A stretch of 6,517 nt of DNA from Archaeoglobaceae archaeon (GTDB lineage: Archaea > Halobacteriota > Archaeoglobi > Archaeoglobales > Archaeoglobaceae), in the NCBI GenBank assembly GCA_027016055.1, contig JALWBF010000145.1, positions 1 through 6,517 on the forward strand. Reading direction: 5' to 3'. A program made the translations under genes and the position numbers. Position 1 is the first letter of the stretch, and each line of letters opens with the position of its first letter. The notes under the pieces are model-generated. The model saw nothing but the letters and a program-made list of their open reading frames with translations, had not been told where the DNA came from and made no database searches. Shown here one piece after another: positions 1 through 5,296 of the stretch.

Positions 1-1
1 A

Positions 2-58
2 AGGCGCTGGGTTAAGGGGAGGTTTACGGAGAGGAGCTTGAGAATTGCTACAATTTGA
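2..58 (+). CDS. 3' end of an upstream gene (partial, unidentified)
   Basis: Frame 2 is open from the left edge to a TGA at 56-58 and would encode the C-terminal 18 residues RRWVKGRFTERSLRIATI. The stop shares its last base with the ATG at 58-60 (TGATG), the arrangement expected of two translationally coupled genes in one operon. The other two forward frames close earlier (TAA at 13-15, TGA at 39-41), and their residues look less protein-like. The piece is too short and basic to assign a family. It could be chance, but the stop/start overlap favours a real gene end. Confidence 0.45.
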   Translation, partial: RRWVKGRFTERSLRIATI

Positions 59-264
59 TGCCGGCTGTTCTGAGAAATAAGGAGTGCGAAGAGGTTGACA
101 GCGTTGAATTTTTGGCTGTTAAGGTCTACGATTTCGAGATATTGGATGTCAGAAGGATAAGATCGATAGATGAAGCGGAGGATGAGGTTGTAATACCGCT
201 TAAGGAGGGAAGAGAGATTTACGGAATAGATGCGAAGGGGAGAAGGGTTATGTGCAAGTTATAG
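58..264 (+). CDS. Small hypothetical protein, 68 aa
   Basis: This is a complete small frame of 68 residues; I do not recognise the family. The first half alternates hydrophobic and charged residues in a beta-strand pattern (VEFLAVKVYDFEILDV, about residues 16-31). The rest is an acidic linker (SIDEAEDE) and a second strand-rich part ending in GRRVMCKL. It has no signal peptide, membrane segment or metal-binding cysteine cluster. I chose the ATG at 58 over the TTG at 55 because it overlaps the preceding stop as TGATG. There is no well-spaced Shine-Dalgarno sequence (a GAGGAG lies about 20 nt upstream), so translation probably depends on coupling to the gene before it. Its TAG stop overlaps the end of the convergent minus-strand gene by 6 nt. 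It was probably made as the last gene of a plus-strand operon entering from the left. Confidence 0.6.
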   Translation: MPAVLRNKECEEVDSVEFLAVKVYDFEILDVRRIRSIDEAEDEVVIPLKEGREIYGIDAKGRRVMCKL

Positions 265-933
265 CTTTGAAAGTCTTCCGTCGGGCAGTATCTTAAACCT
301 CTCAAAACCGGGCTTTATCTCCCTTGTGATGCTCTCCTCAACACCTATGATGTAAATATCTTCTCCGAAATCCAACGGCTCCTCCTCTTTTACAATCCTT
401 ATCACTACATCGAAGAACCTCTCTATGATCCTCGTTATCGTGTATTCGTATAGACCGTAGGGGCTTAGGGAGATCAGTGTGATGTTTTCCGGCAGTATAT
501 CGACGATCCTTATAAGGTTTTTCAGCAACCTTCTACCATAGATTGCGGACATGAGATAGAATCCGAAGAGCAAGACGATGTCGTTCTCTCTAAGTTTGCT
601 CACGGCAAGTTCGATCCTCTCAAATTCTTTCTTCACGATATCTTCCGGAATGAAATCGTAAAGCCTTCCGAAAGGAATCGTATCTCTCCTTCCGATTTTT
701 ATGAAGTAAGCTTTATCGAGAATATCCGCAATTTCCGGAGCATGCTTCGATATGAATTTGTAGTGCTCCTTCAATTTTCTGCACATCGTATCCGAATATA
801 CTCCGATTATCAGTCTCTTGGATTTAAATTGTGGTAGGATATGATAAAAAACCAAGCTAACAGCCGGATAAGTTTGATCGTAAACGATTCTGATCCTTCT
901 TCCGTCGAATTTCGGTATGATGTCAAGCACCAT
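259..933 (-). CDS. RecA/KaiC-fold-like archaeal protein (DUF257-like), Walker A absent
   Basis: A 224-residue soluble alpha/beta protein. Its pattern resembles archaeal DUF257 and KaiC-like RecA-fold proteins. There is an N-terminal strand with a short helix (RIRIVYDQTYPAVSLVF, about 14-29), then a strand and helix reading LIIGVYSDTMCRKL (41-54), then YFIKIGRRDTIPFGRLYDF (76-94), and a hydrophobic strand where Walker B would lie (DIVLLFGFY, 118-126). The C-terminal strands are ITLISL (151-156) and IYIIGV (193-198). No GxxxxGK[ST] P-loop is visible, so ATP hydrolysis is unlikely; the fold may serve as a scaffold or regulator. The family assignment is from remembered pattern similarity, not a search. 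The start is the ATG at 931-933; an A/T-rich box about 27 nt upstream fits a leaderless transcript. It is divergent from rtcA, and its TAA stop (259-261) overlaps the convergent small gene. Confidence 0.72.
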   Translation of the reverse strand: MVLDIIPKFDGRRIRIVYDQTYPAVSLVFYHILPQFKSKRLIIGVYSDTMCRKLKEHYKFISKHAPEIADILDKAYFIKIGRRDTIPFGRLYDFIPEDIVKKEFERIELAVSKLRENDIVLLFGFYLMSAIYGRRLLKNLIRIVDILPENITLISLSPYGLYEYTITRIIERFFDVVIRIVKEEEPLDFGEDIYIIGVEESITREIKPGFERFKILPDGRLSKL

Positions 934-956
934 TGGTTAAAATGGATTAAGCAAAG

Positions 957-964
957 TAAATAAA
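957..964 (-). promoter_or_regulatory. Candidate TATA box for the 259-933 gene, in the 73-nt divergent intergenic region
   Basis: Reading the minus strand, TTTATTTA is centred about 27 nt upstream of the ATG at 933, the spacing expected for an archaeal promoter with transcription starting at or next to the start codon. The whole intergenic region is 934-1006 and must also hold the rtcA promoter. On the plus strand the best leaderless candidate for rtcA is a weak GGTTAATAG at about 977-985. No Shine-Dalgarno sequence precedes either gene. Confidence 0.45.
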
Positions 965-1006
965 CTTTTGGTAAAGGTTAATAGCCTCTCATCATCAGAA
1001 CGAACA

Positions 1007-2011
1007 ATGATAAGGATAGATGGAAGCTACGGAGAGGGTGGAGGTCAGATTTTAAGAACAGCGATAGCTCTGGCTTGCATAACCGGAAAGGATGTTGAGG
1101 TTTACAATATCAGAGCGAACAGACCCAAGCCGGGCTTGGCAATGCAGCACCTTAAGGGAATCGAAGCTGCAAAGATCATCTCCGAAGCTGAGGTCGAAGG
1201 ACTGAAGTTGGGTTCTACAAGGATAATTTTCAAGCCGAAAAGCCTTAAGGGCGGTAATTTTAGGATAGATATCGGAACTGCCGGTAGCGTTACCCTTATA
1301 CTTCAAACCATTCTTCTTCCTCTTTTGGCTTCCGAAAGAGAGAGCATAGTAGAAATTAGAGGCGGAACGGATGTCAAATGGTCTCCGCCGGTGGATTACG
1401 TCAAAAACGTTACGTTCAAAGCTTTACGCGAGCTTGGCGCTAATGTGGAGATCGATCTGATTTCAAGGGGTTACTATCCGAAGGGCGGTGGTAAGGTTGT
1501 CGTTAAAATAAATCCTTCGAAGCTTAGGGGTGTTGAGTTTAAAGAAAGTAACTGCGATGTCATTAAGGGCATAAGCCACTGCCAGAATCTGCCGAGAAAC
1601 GTTGCGGAGAGGCAGGCAAGGTCTGCAAAGAAGATACTCGAGCTTGAAGGCTACAAGGCTGAGATAGAAATAGAGGTTCGTAAGGGAGCTTCCATAGGAA
1701 GCGGGATAACCCTGTGGTGCGGTTATAAGGGAGGAAGCGCGCTGGGAGAAAAGGGGAAAAGGGCTGAGAAGGTTGGAGAGGAATGCGCTTACGAAATTCT
1801 GAACGAGCTGAAATCGGATGCTGTATTCGATAGGCATTTAGCCGATCAGATAATGCCGTTCTCAGCGGTTGCGAGCGGTGAAACCGTTTATACTACTTCC
1901 GAAATCACCCTGCATCAGAAGAGCAACGCTTACGTAATAAACACGTTTTTGGGCGATGTTATAAGCTTCGATGGTAATAGGGTTAGGATCAAAGGAGTTG
2001 GCATAATATAA
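1007..2011 (+). CDS. rtcA: RNA 3'-terminal phosphate cyclase
   Basis: RtcA uses ATP to convert an RNA 3'-phosphate into a 2',3'-cyclic phosphate through a covalent histidine-AMP intermediate, acting in RNA end processing or repair in the cytoplasm. At 334 residues it is full length (family about 340). Visible family signatures are IDGSYGEGGGQILRT (4-18), RPKPGLAMQHL (39-49), GGTDVKWSPPVDY (119-131), RGYYPKGGG (154-162) and HLADQ (277-281). His303 in LHQKSNAYVINTFL aligns with the adenylated nucleophile of E. coli RtcA (His309). The start is the ATG at 1007, which gives the canonical family N-terminus; an upstream in-frame TTG at 968 would add 13 unlike residues. There is no Shine-Dalgarno sequence, so the mRNA is probably leaderless. 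No rtcB or archease lies next to it. pncA follows 50 nt downstream on the same strand but has its own promoter. Confidence 0.97.
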   Translation: MIRIDGSYGEGGGQILRTAIALACITGKDVEVYNIRANRPKPGLAMQHLKGIEAAKIISEAEVEGLKLGSTRIIFKPKSLKGGNFRIDIGTAGSVTLILQTILLPLLASERESIVEIRGGTDVKWSPPVDYVKNVTFKALRELGANVEIDLISRGYYPKGGGKVVVKINPSKLRGVEFKESNCDVIKGISHCQNLPRNVAERQARSAKKILELEGYKAEIEIEVRKGASIGSGITLWCGYKGGSALGEKGKRAEKVGEECAYEILNELKSDAVFDRHLADQIMPFSAVASGETVYTTSEITLHQKSNAYVINTFLGDVISFDGNRVRIKGVGII

Positions 2012-2013
2012 AA

Positions 2014-2027
2014 CGAACACATGTTCG
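2014..2027. repeat. 14-bp inverted repeat upstream of the pncA TATA box
   Basis: CGAACA and TGTTCG are perfect 6-bp arms around a 2-nt spacer, starting 2 nt after the rtcA stop and ending 5 nt before the pncA TATA box, where the BRE and TFB contacts would fall. It could bind a dimeric regulator. No oligo-T tract follows, so it is unlikely to be a terminator. Confidence 0.45.
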
Positions 2028-2032
2028 ATAAC

Positions 2033-2040
2033 GATATATA
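2033..2040 (+). promoter_or_regulatory. TATA box of pncA
   Basis: GATATATA is centred about 25 nt before the pncA ATG at 2062, so the predicted transcription start coincides with the start codon. This agrees with the lack of a good Shine-Dalgarno sequence and makes pncA separately transcribable from rtcA. Confidence 0.65.
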
Positions 2041-2041
2041 C

Positions 2042-2060
2042 ATCCGCATCGATGCCGGAT
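2042..2060. promoter_or_regulatory. Imperfect dyad between TATA box and start of pncA (candidate operator)
   Basis: ATCCGCATC (2042-2050) is the inverse of GATGC-C-GGAT (2051-2060), with one extra C in the right arm. The core GCATCGATGC (2046-2055) is a perfect 10-bp palindrome. It fills the gap between TATA box and predicted transcription start, a common position for archaeal repressor sites because a bound protein would block RNA polymerase. The regulator is unknown. Confidence 0.4.
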
Positions 2061-2061
2061 C

Positions 2062-2604
2062 ATGGATGCTCTGATAGTTGTTGATATGCAGAAGGACTTT
2101 TGCTACGAAAACGGAGCGCTGTTTATAGGAAAGCACGTCAAATCGATATTCGAACCCCTCAGAAGGGTTGTAGAGCACGCGAGATCGAAGGGAATTCCGG
2201 TGATATTCACTCAAGATTGGCATAGGGAGGATGATGCCGAATTTAACATCTGGCCAAAACACTGCATAGCCGGAAGCGAGGGAGCTGAAATTATAGATGA
2301 GCTGAATCCTCAGCCCAAAGATTACTACGTAAGGAAGAGGAGGTATTCAGCGTTCTTCGGGACAGACTTAGACCTAACGCTGAGGGAGCTCGGAGTTAGG
2401 AGGCTCTTCGTTACCGGAGTCGTTACGAACATCTGCGTTCTGCACACTGTCAGCGATGCGGTGCTTAGAGGTTACGAGGTCGTCGTGCTCAAGGACTGCA
2501 CAACAGCTTTAAGCGATTACGATTACGAGTATGCAATGAAACACATGGAGAACGTGCTTCGAGTAGAAATCATTTCATCAGAAGATTTTCTATCTTCGGT
2601 TTAA
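2062..2604 (+). CDS. pncA: Nicotinamidase (isochorismatase-like cysteine hydrolase)
   Basis: It deamidates nicotinamide to nicotinic acid and ammonia, feeding the Preiss-Handler route of NAD recycling; cytoplasmic. The 180 residues match archaeal nicotinamidase in length. The catalytic triad is visible as Asp8 (IVVDMQKDF), Lys92 (VRKRRYSAF) and Cys125 (GVVTNICVLHT, with the V120-V121-T cis-peptide region). The metal ligands Asp52 and His54 (QDWH) and His67 (WPKHC) separate nicotinamidases from other isochorismatase-like hydrolases. The start ATG at 2062 directly precedes the family's first strand, and a TATA box 25 nt upstream implies a leaderless mRNA. Two inverted repeats flank that box and may control it. 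The last 35 nt overlap the 3' end of a convergent membrane-protein gene. Action on a related amide cannot be excluded. Confidence 0.93.
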   Translation: MDALIVVDMQKDFCYENGALFIGKHVKSIFEPLRRVVEHARSKGIPVIFTQDWHREDDAEFNIWPKHCIAGSEGAEIIDELNPQPKDYYVRKRRYSAFFGTDLDLTLRELGVRRLFVTGVVTNICVLHTVSDAVLRGYEVVVLKDCTTALSDYDYEYAMKHMENVLRVEIISSEDFLSSV

Positions 2605-2782
2605 CCAGAATCAGCAGAGTTGCTGCCAGTATTAGCCCGAAAATAGTAGAATATATCGGATTGAAGCAGACGTAGTAGCTTGCGACGAAACCCAAAGCGA
2701 AGGAGCTGATGGCTATGGTTGGAAGATAGATTCGTGATATCGTGACCTTTAGATCACCTATACATTCTTCTCTGGATCTCAT
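2570..2782 (-). CDS. Small two-helix membrane protein, 70 aa
   Basis: I do not recognise a family. The 70 residues contain a short charged N-terminus (MRSREECIGDLK), two hydrophobic segments at about 19-40 and 43-61 separated by a tight CFNP turn, and a basic tail (KPKIENLLMK). A helical hairpin with both ends in the cytoplasm fits. The start ATG at 2780-2782 lies inside the preceding gene in another frame and is supported by a strong Shine-Dalgarno sequence. No other ATG or GTG precedes the first helix, and the next usable codon (TTG) falls within it. It overlaps the 106-aa gene by 29 nt, so the two are almost certainly co-expressed and may form a complex. Its 3' end overlaps pncA by 35 nt on the other strand. 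Confidence 0.72.
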   Translation of the reverse strand: MRSREECIGDLKVTISRIYLPTIAISSFALGFVASYYVCFNPIYSTIFGLILAATLLILVKPKIENLLMK

Positions 2783-3074
2783 CCAACCTCTCCTCCAATT
2801 CTTTTATATACGCAAACAGCTTTTCCTCGAATCTCCTTTCCAGATCATCAGCATTGGCTGCGATCATCCTCTTAGTGCTCTCAAGCTCCTCAACCGTCCC
2901 CTTCATTCTTAACATCATGCTCAGAAGCAGAGCGCCGAGGGAGAACGTTAGGAGGAAAGCGAAGAAGACCACTGCAAAATCGACATCTTTGTGAACGAGG
3001 GATAACCATCGATACGTGAGCATGACGGCAGATACTATCATTAGGACGCTGAGAACTACTTCCCTTACATCCAT
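2754..3074 (-). CDS. Two-helix membrane protein with C-terminal coiled coil, 106 aa
   Basis: No family recognised. It has two predicted transmembrane helices (about 6-27 and 32-55), joined by a short polar loop (VHKDVD), and then a highly charged helix from about 57 to 102 (EELEST, DDLERRFEEKL, KELEERLDEIQRRM) with heptad-like spacing, so a cytoplasmic coiled coil anchored in the membrane. This architecture suits a dimeric scaffold or membrane-tethering subunit; the function is unknown. The start ATG at 3072-3074 sits 21 nt after a TATATAA box, which fits a leaderless mRNA. It is the first gene of a two-gene unit with the 70-aa membrane protein that starts within its last codons. It follows the GTPase gene by 44 nt but has its own promoter. 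Confidence 0.78.
   Translation of the reverse strand: MDVREVVLSVLMIVSAVMLTYRWLSLVHKDVDFAVVFFAFLLTFSLGALLLSMMLRMKGTVEELESTKRMIAANADDLERRFEEKLFAYIKELEERLDEIQRRMYR
2787..2796 (-). promoter_or_regulatory. Internal Shine-Dalgarno sequence for the 70-aa membrane protein
   Basis: On the minus strand GGAGGAGAGG ends 4 nt before the ATG at 2782, and its first GGAGG is 9 nt away. It lies within codons of the upstream coiled-coil gene (EERL region). Most genes here lack such a site, so it supports the internal start and coupled translation. Confidence 0.7.
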
Positions 3075-3095
3075 CGAACTAATGTTGAGATAATA

Positions 3096-3102
3096 TTATA
3101 TA
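3096..3102 (-). promoter_or_regulatory. TATA box for the 2754-3074 / 2570-2782 unit
   Basis: On the minus strand TATATAA is centred 25 nt before the ATG at 3074, within the 44-nt gap after the GTPase stop (3119-3121). The spacing predicts transcription starting at the start codon. There is no Shine-Dalgarno sequence and no clear oligo-T terminator for the GTPase in the gap. Confidence 0.6.
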
Positions 3103-3118
3103 ACATTGTCGATATACG

Positions 3119-4681
3119 TTAAACGAAGATCCTTACTATCTCTCCCATTCCCTTGCTTCTTCCCTCCCTAAATATGAACTTCTGCCCCTCATACACGAAC
3201 TGCGGATGATACTTGAATCTGATTCTAACTCTTCCTCTATCCCCCGCTTTCATGTATTCCCTATCCATATCTTCGAACACAACAGCTTCCGAAATCGTTT
3301 CTATGTGAATAACCGGCTCGTATCCCCTTTTTATTCTTGTAGGATGGCTGAACACGTAAACGTCGGCTTCGAACTCCCATACTGCATATGGCTCCTTCTT
3401 AAGCAGAATCATTCCCCTACGCAGCTCATCGTATCTTACTCCCTTTAATGCTATTCCGACGATATCTCCGGCTTCCGCTTTGCTCACTCTGTAATAGTGC
3501 ATCTCCATGCTCTGAATCCTTACACGCCTGAAGCTACCGTCTTGGAACGGTCCGATGTAAACTTCCTCACCTTCGCAGATCTCCCCGGACTTCACGCTAC
3601 CGCTCACAACAGTTCCGACGCCGGTGATTCTGTAGATGCGATCTATATACATAAGAAAGTCGTTTCCCTTGCTTCCTCTTTTCGGCAATCTGTATAAGAG
3701 TTCCTCGAGCAGATCGTAGCCTTCGAGCGTTATCGCCGAAGTTTTCAGAATCGGAACAACCAAACCCCTGTTTATCAGTTTCGAAGCCTTCCTAACGTCA
3801 TCGATGTCCTTAACAACGAAAGGTATCCTGCCGACGGTCTTAAGCAAATTCGATATCTGCCCGATTACCTCTTCAACCCTCTCCGTGGAAACCATATCTA
3901 TCTTCGTGATAACGATTATAACGGGAAGATCCATCGCCAGAAGTATGCCCAAATGCTCCTTCGTAGTTCTCATGACTCCATCGTTTGCGGCAACAACTAA
4001 AAGCCCGTAATCTATCTTCTGCCCGAGCAAACCCCTGATGGTCGTTCTTAGCCAAGGTTCGTGTCCGACGGTATCTACGAACGAAATGAGCTTATCAGAG
4101 TTCTCAACAACCCAAGCCCTCTCGTTCTTGCTCAACGGATTCTTAAGCTTTATCGGCTTTCCATCCTTAAAGCCGAACACCGCGAAGCTTAAATCGGCGC
4201 TAAGTCCTCTTTCTATCTCATGCTTTAAAACGTCCAAATATATTCGCGTGGCTCCGTCTCCATCGTCCGGCTTTCCGGTAATAAGGCACCCAACAAGCGT
4301 CGATTTGCCGTGATCAACATGCCCGGCAGTTCCGATCATTATGTGCTCCTTCGCCTTACTCTTAACTATCTCAACCAAGCCGACGTAGCCTGAGCCGACT
4401 CTATACCTTTCGACGGATCTTATTTCCGCTCCTATCTCCCTCGCAAGCTTTTCCAAAATCTGAACGGTTTCATTAAACCTTTCGTCGCTAATTCCCTTAA
4501 GCTCGCCTGAATCGGAAACACCTATGACATACAAAGCCTTTCCTCTACCCATAATGATCCTATGATTCATCTGACAGGCAAGCTCCTGAAACCTGTTCTC
4601 CTTTAAATGATATGCGGTCAGATACTCCTTAAATTCGATATTCTCCCTCTCACCCTCCTTAACTATGCTTAGGATATCCAT
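3119..4681 (-). CDS. GTPBP1-like translational GTPase (COG5258-type) with N-terminal accessory domain
   Basis: A 520-residue translation-factor-class GTPase, closest in layout to eukaryotic GTPBP1/GTPBP2, which are linked to stalled-ribosome resolution and mRNA turnover; the archaeal role is not established. Residues 1-110 are an accessory domain (ENIEFKEY at 13-20, YVIGVSDSGELKGIS at 51-65). The G domain (about 112-335) shows G1 GHVDHGKST (120-128), G2 region ERGLS (157-161), G3 DTVGHE (203-208), G4 TKID (259-262) and G5 TSA (314-316). Domain II (about 340-430) has the RITGVGTVVSG turn (351-361). Domain III (about 435-520) contains FSHPTRIKRGYEPVIHI (444-460). TKID in place of NKxD is usual for this family. 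The start ATG at 4681 has a TATA box 22 nt upstream and no Shine-Dalgarno sequence. It may be transcribed alone or by read-through from the membrane-protein/DUF58 operon 39 nt upstream. Confidence 0.93.
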   Translation of the reverse strand: MDILSIVKEGERENIEFKEYLTAYHLKENRFQELACQMNHRIIMGRGKALYVIGVSDSGELKGISDERFNETVQILEKLAREIGAEIRSVERYRVGSGYVGLVEIVKSKAKEHIMIGTAGHVDHGKSTLVGCLITGKPDDGDGATRIYLDVLKHEIERGLSADLSFAVFGFKDGKPIKLKNPLSKNERAWVVENSDKLISFVDTVGHEPWLRTTIRGLLGQKIDYGLLVVAANDGVMRTTKEHLGILLAMDLPVIIVITKIDMVSTERVEEVIGQISNLLKTVGRIPFVVKDIDDVRKASKLINRGLVVPILKTSAITLEGYDLLEELLYRLPKRGSKGNDFLMYIDRIYRITGVGTVVSGSVKSGEICEGEEVYIGPFQDGSFRRVRIQSMEMHYYRVSKAEAGDIVGIALKGVRYDELRRGMILLKKEPYAVWEFEADVYVFSHPTRIKRGYEPVIHIETISEAVVFEDMDREYMKAGDRGRVRIRFKYHPQFVYEGQKFIFREGRSKGMGEIVRIFV

Positions 4682-4703
4682 TTCTAAACGGAACTACCGC
4701 AAC

Positions 4704-4711
4704 AAATATAA
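4704..4711 (-). promoter_or_regulatory. TATA box of the GTPBP1-like GTPase
   Basis: On the minus strand TTATATTT ends 22 nt before the ATG at 4681, the spacing of a leaderless promoter. It lies in the 39-nt gap after the stop of the membrane-protein gene (4721-4723). Confidence 0.55.
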
Positions 4712-4720
4712 CAGTTTTCC

Positions 4721-5296
4721 TCAAGTGGAAGCAAGCAAATATATTGCAACGACGATCAAGGCTACGCCTATTAAGCCGAGAAAAAGCAATGGGAATCCGT
4801 AAGCTCGGAAGGATAAAACCATAGGATAAAAGAGGTAGATTGCAAGCGCAACGATTCCCAAAATCGCTAACGGATGGATAATCTCAAGCCTGAGCTTATT
4901 CAGCTCGTCTTCGATTATCCAAGATATCTGAGATATCGAGAATAGAATCACTAAGGCTGAGAGTGCCGAAATGTTCGGGTTTGATTTGTAAGCGGTAAAT
5001 ACGGAGTTCAGATATTCGGCAAGGCTTTTGAATCCCAAATAATATAGAGCATCGAGCAGTGAGTAGAATATCTCCGAATTTGACAGAACTTTCACGGATG
5101 CGATTGCTATGAGGATTACGAACAGCGGGAAATCGAACGGATTCCTTCCGAGCAATAAAAAGACGGGAGGAAGAATAGCTACTAAGTATATAAACTTGAT
5201 CGGGATGAATATCGATAAAGGGGAAGCTTCGGCAATGTTTATAGCTATAATCACAGCGATTTCCGCAAGGATCAAGTTCAATATCTTTGCCTTCAT
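4721..5296 (-). CDS. Multi-pass membrane protein of the DUF58 operon, 191 aa
   Basis: An integral membrane protein with no recognised family. Hydrophobic segments at about 5-22, 31-50, 55-71, 108-128, 141-161 and 167-188 suggest six helices. A soluble stretch at about 89-107 and a charged one at 129-139 (EDELNKLRLEI) lie between them. No catalytic motif is visible. The start ATG (5294-5296) overlaps the DUF58 stop as ATGA, and a Shine-Dalgarno-like GAGGGTGGT lies 3 nt upstream, so it is translated by coupling to DUF58. Membrane partners of this kind commonly sit beside DUF58 and MoxR ATPase genes in prokaryotes, where they are thought to act together at the cell envelope. That role here is inferred from position only. 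Confidence 0.8.
   Translation of the reverse strand: MKAKILNLILAEIAVIIAINIAEASPLSIFIPIKFIYLVAILPPVFLLLGRNPFDFPLFVILIAIASVKVLSNSEIFYSLLDALYYLGFKSLAEYLNSVFTAYKSNPNISALSALVILFSISQISWIIEDELNKLRLEIIHPLAILGIVALAIYLFYPMVLSFRAYGFPLLFLGLIGVALIVVAIYLLAST

Noticed and set aside
968..1006. In-frame TTG extension of rtcA by 13 residues
   Set aside because: The ATG at 1007 gives the canonical family N-terminus (MIRIDGSYGEGGG). The extension has no Shine-Dalgarno sequence and a low-complexity serine-rich composition.
2014..2027. Inverted repeat after rtcA as an intrinsic terminator
   Set aside because: The stem is only 6 bp with a 2-nt loop, and no T-rich run follows it on the plus strand.
1052..2262. Open frames on the minus strand within rtcA and pncA (1052-1306, 1463-1837, 1930-2262)
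   Set aside because: They lie antisense to strongly supported genes, have no promoter or Shine-Dalgarno support, and their residue patterns do not look like folded proteins.
3896..3907. TKID in place of NKxD as a broken G4 motif in the GTPase
   Set aside because: TKID is the usual form in GTPBP1-like proteins, so it is not a sign of lost nucleotide specificity.
3206..4313. Open frames on the plus strand, and 3873-4055 on the minus strand, within the GTPase gene
   Set aside because: They are shadows of a conserved gene whose G1, G3 and G4 motifs are intact.
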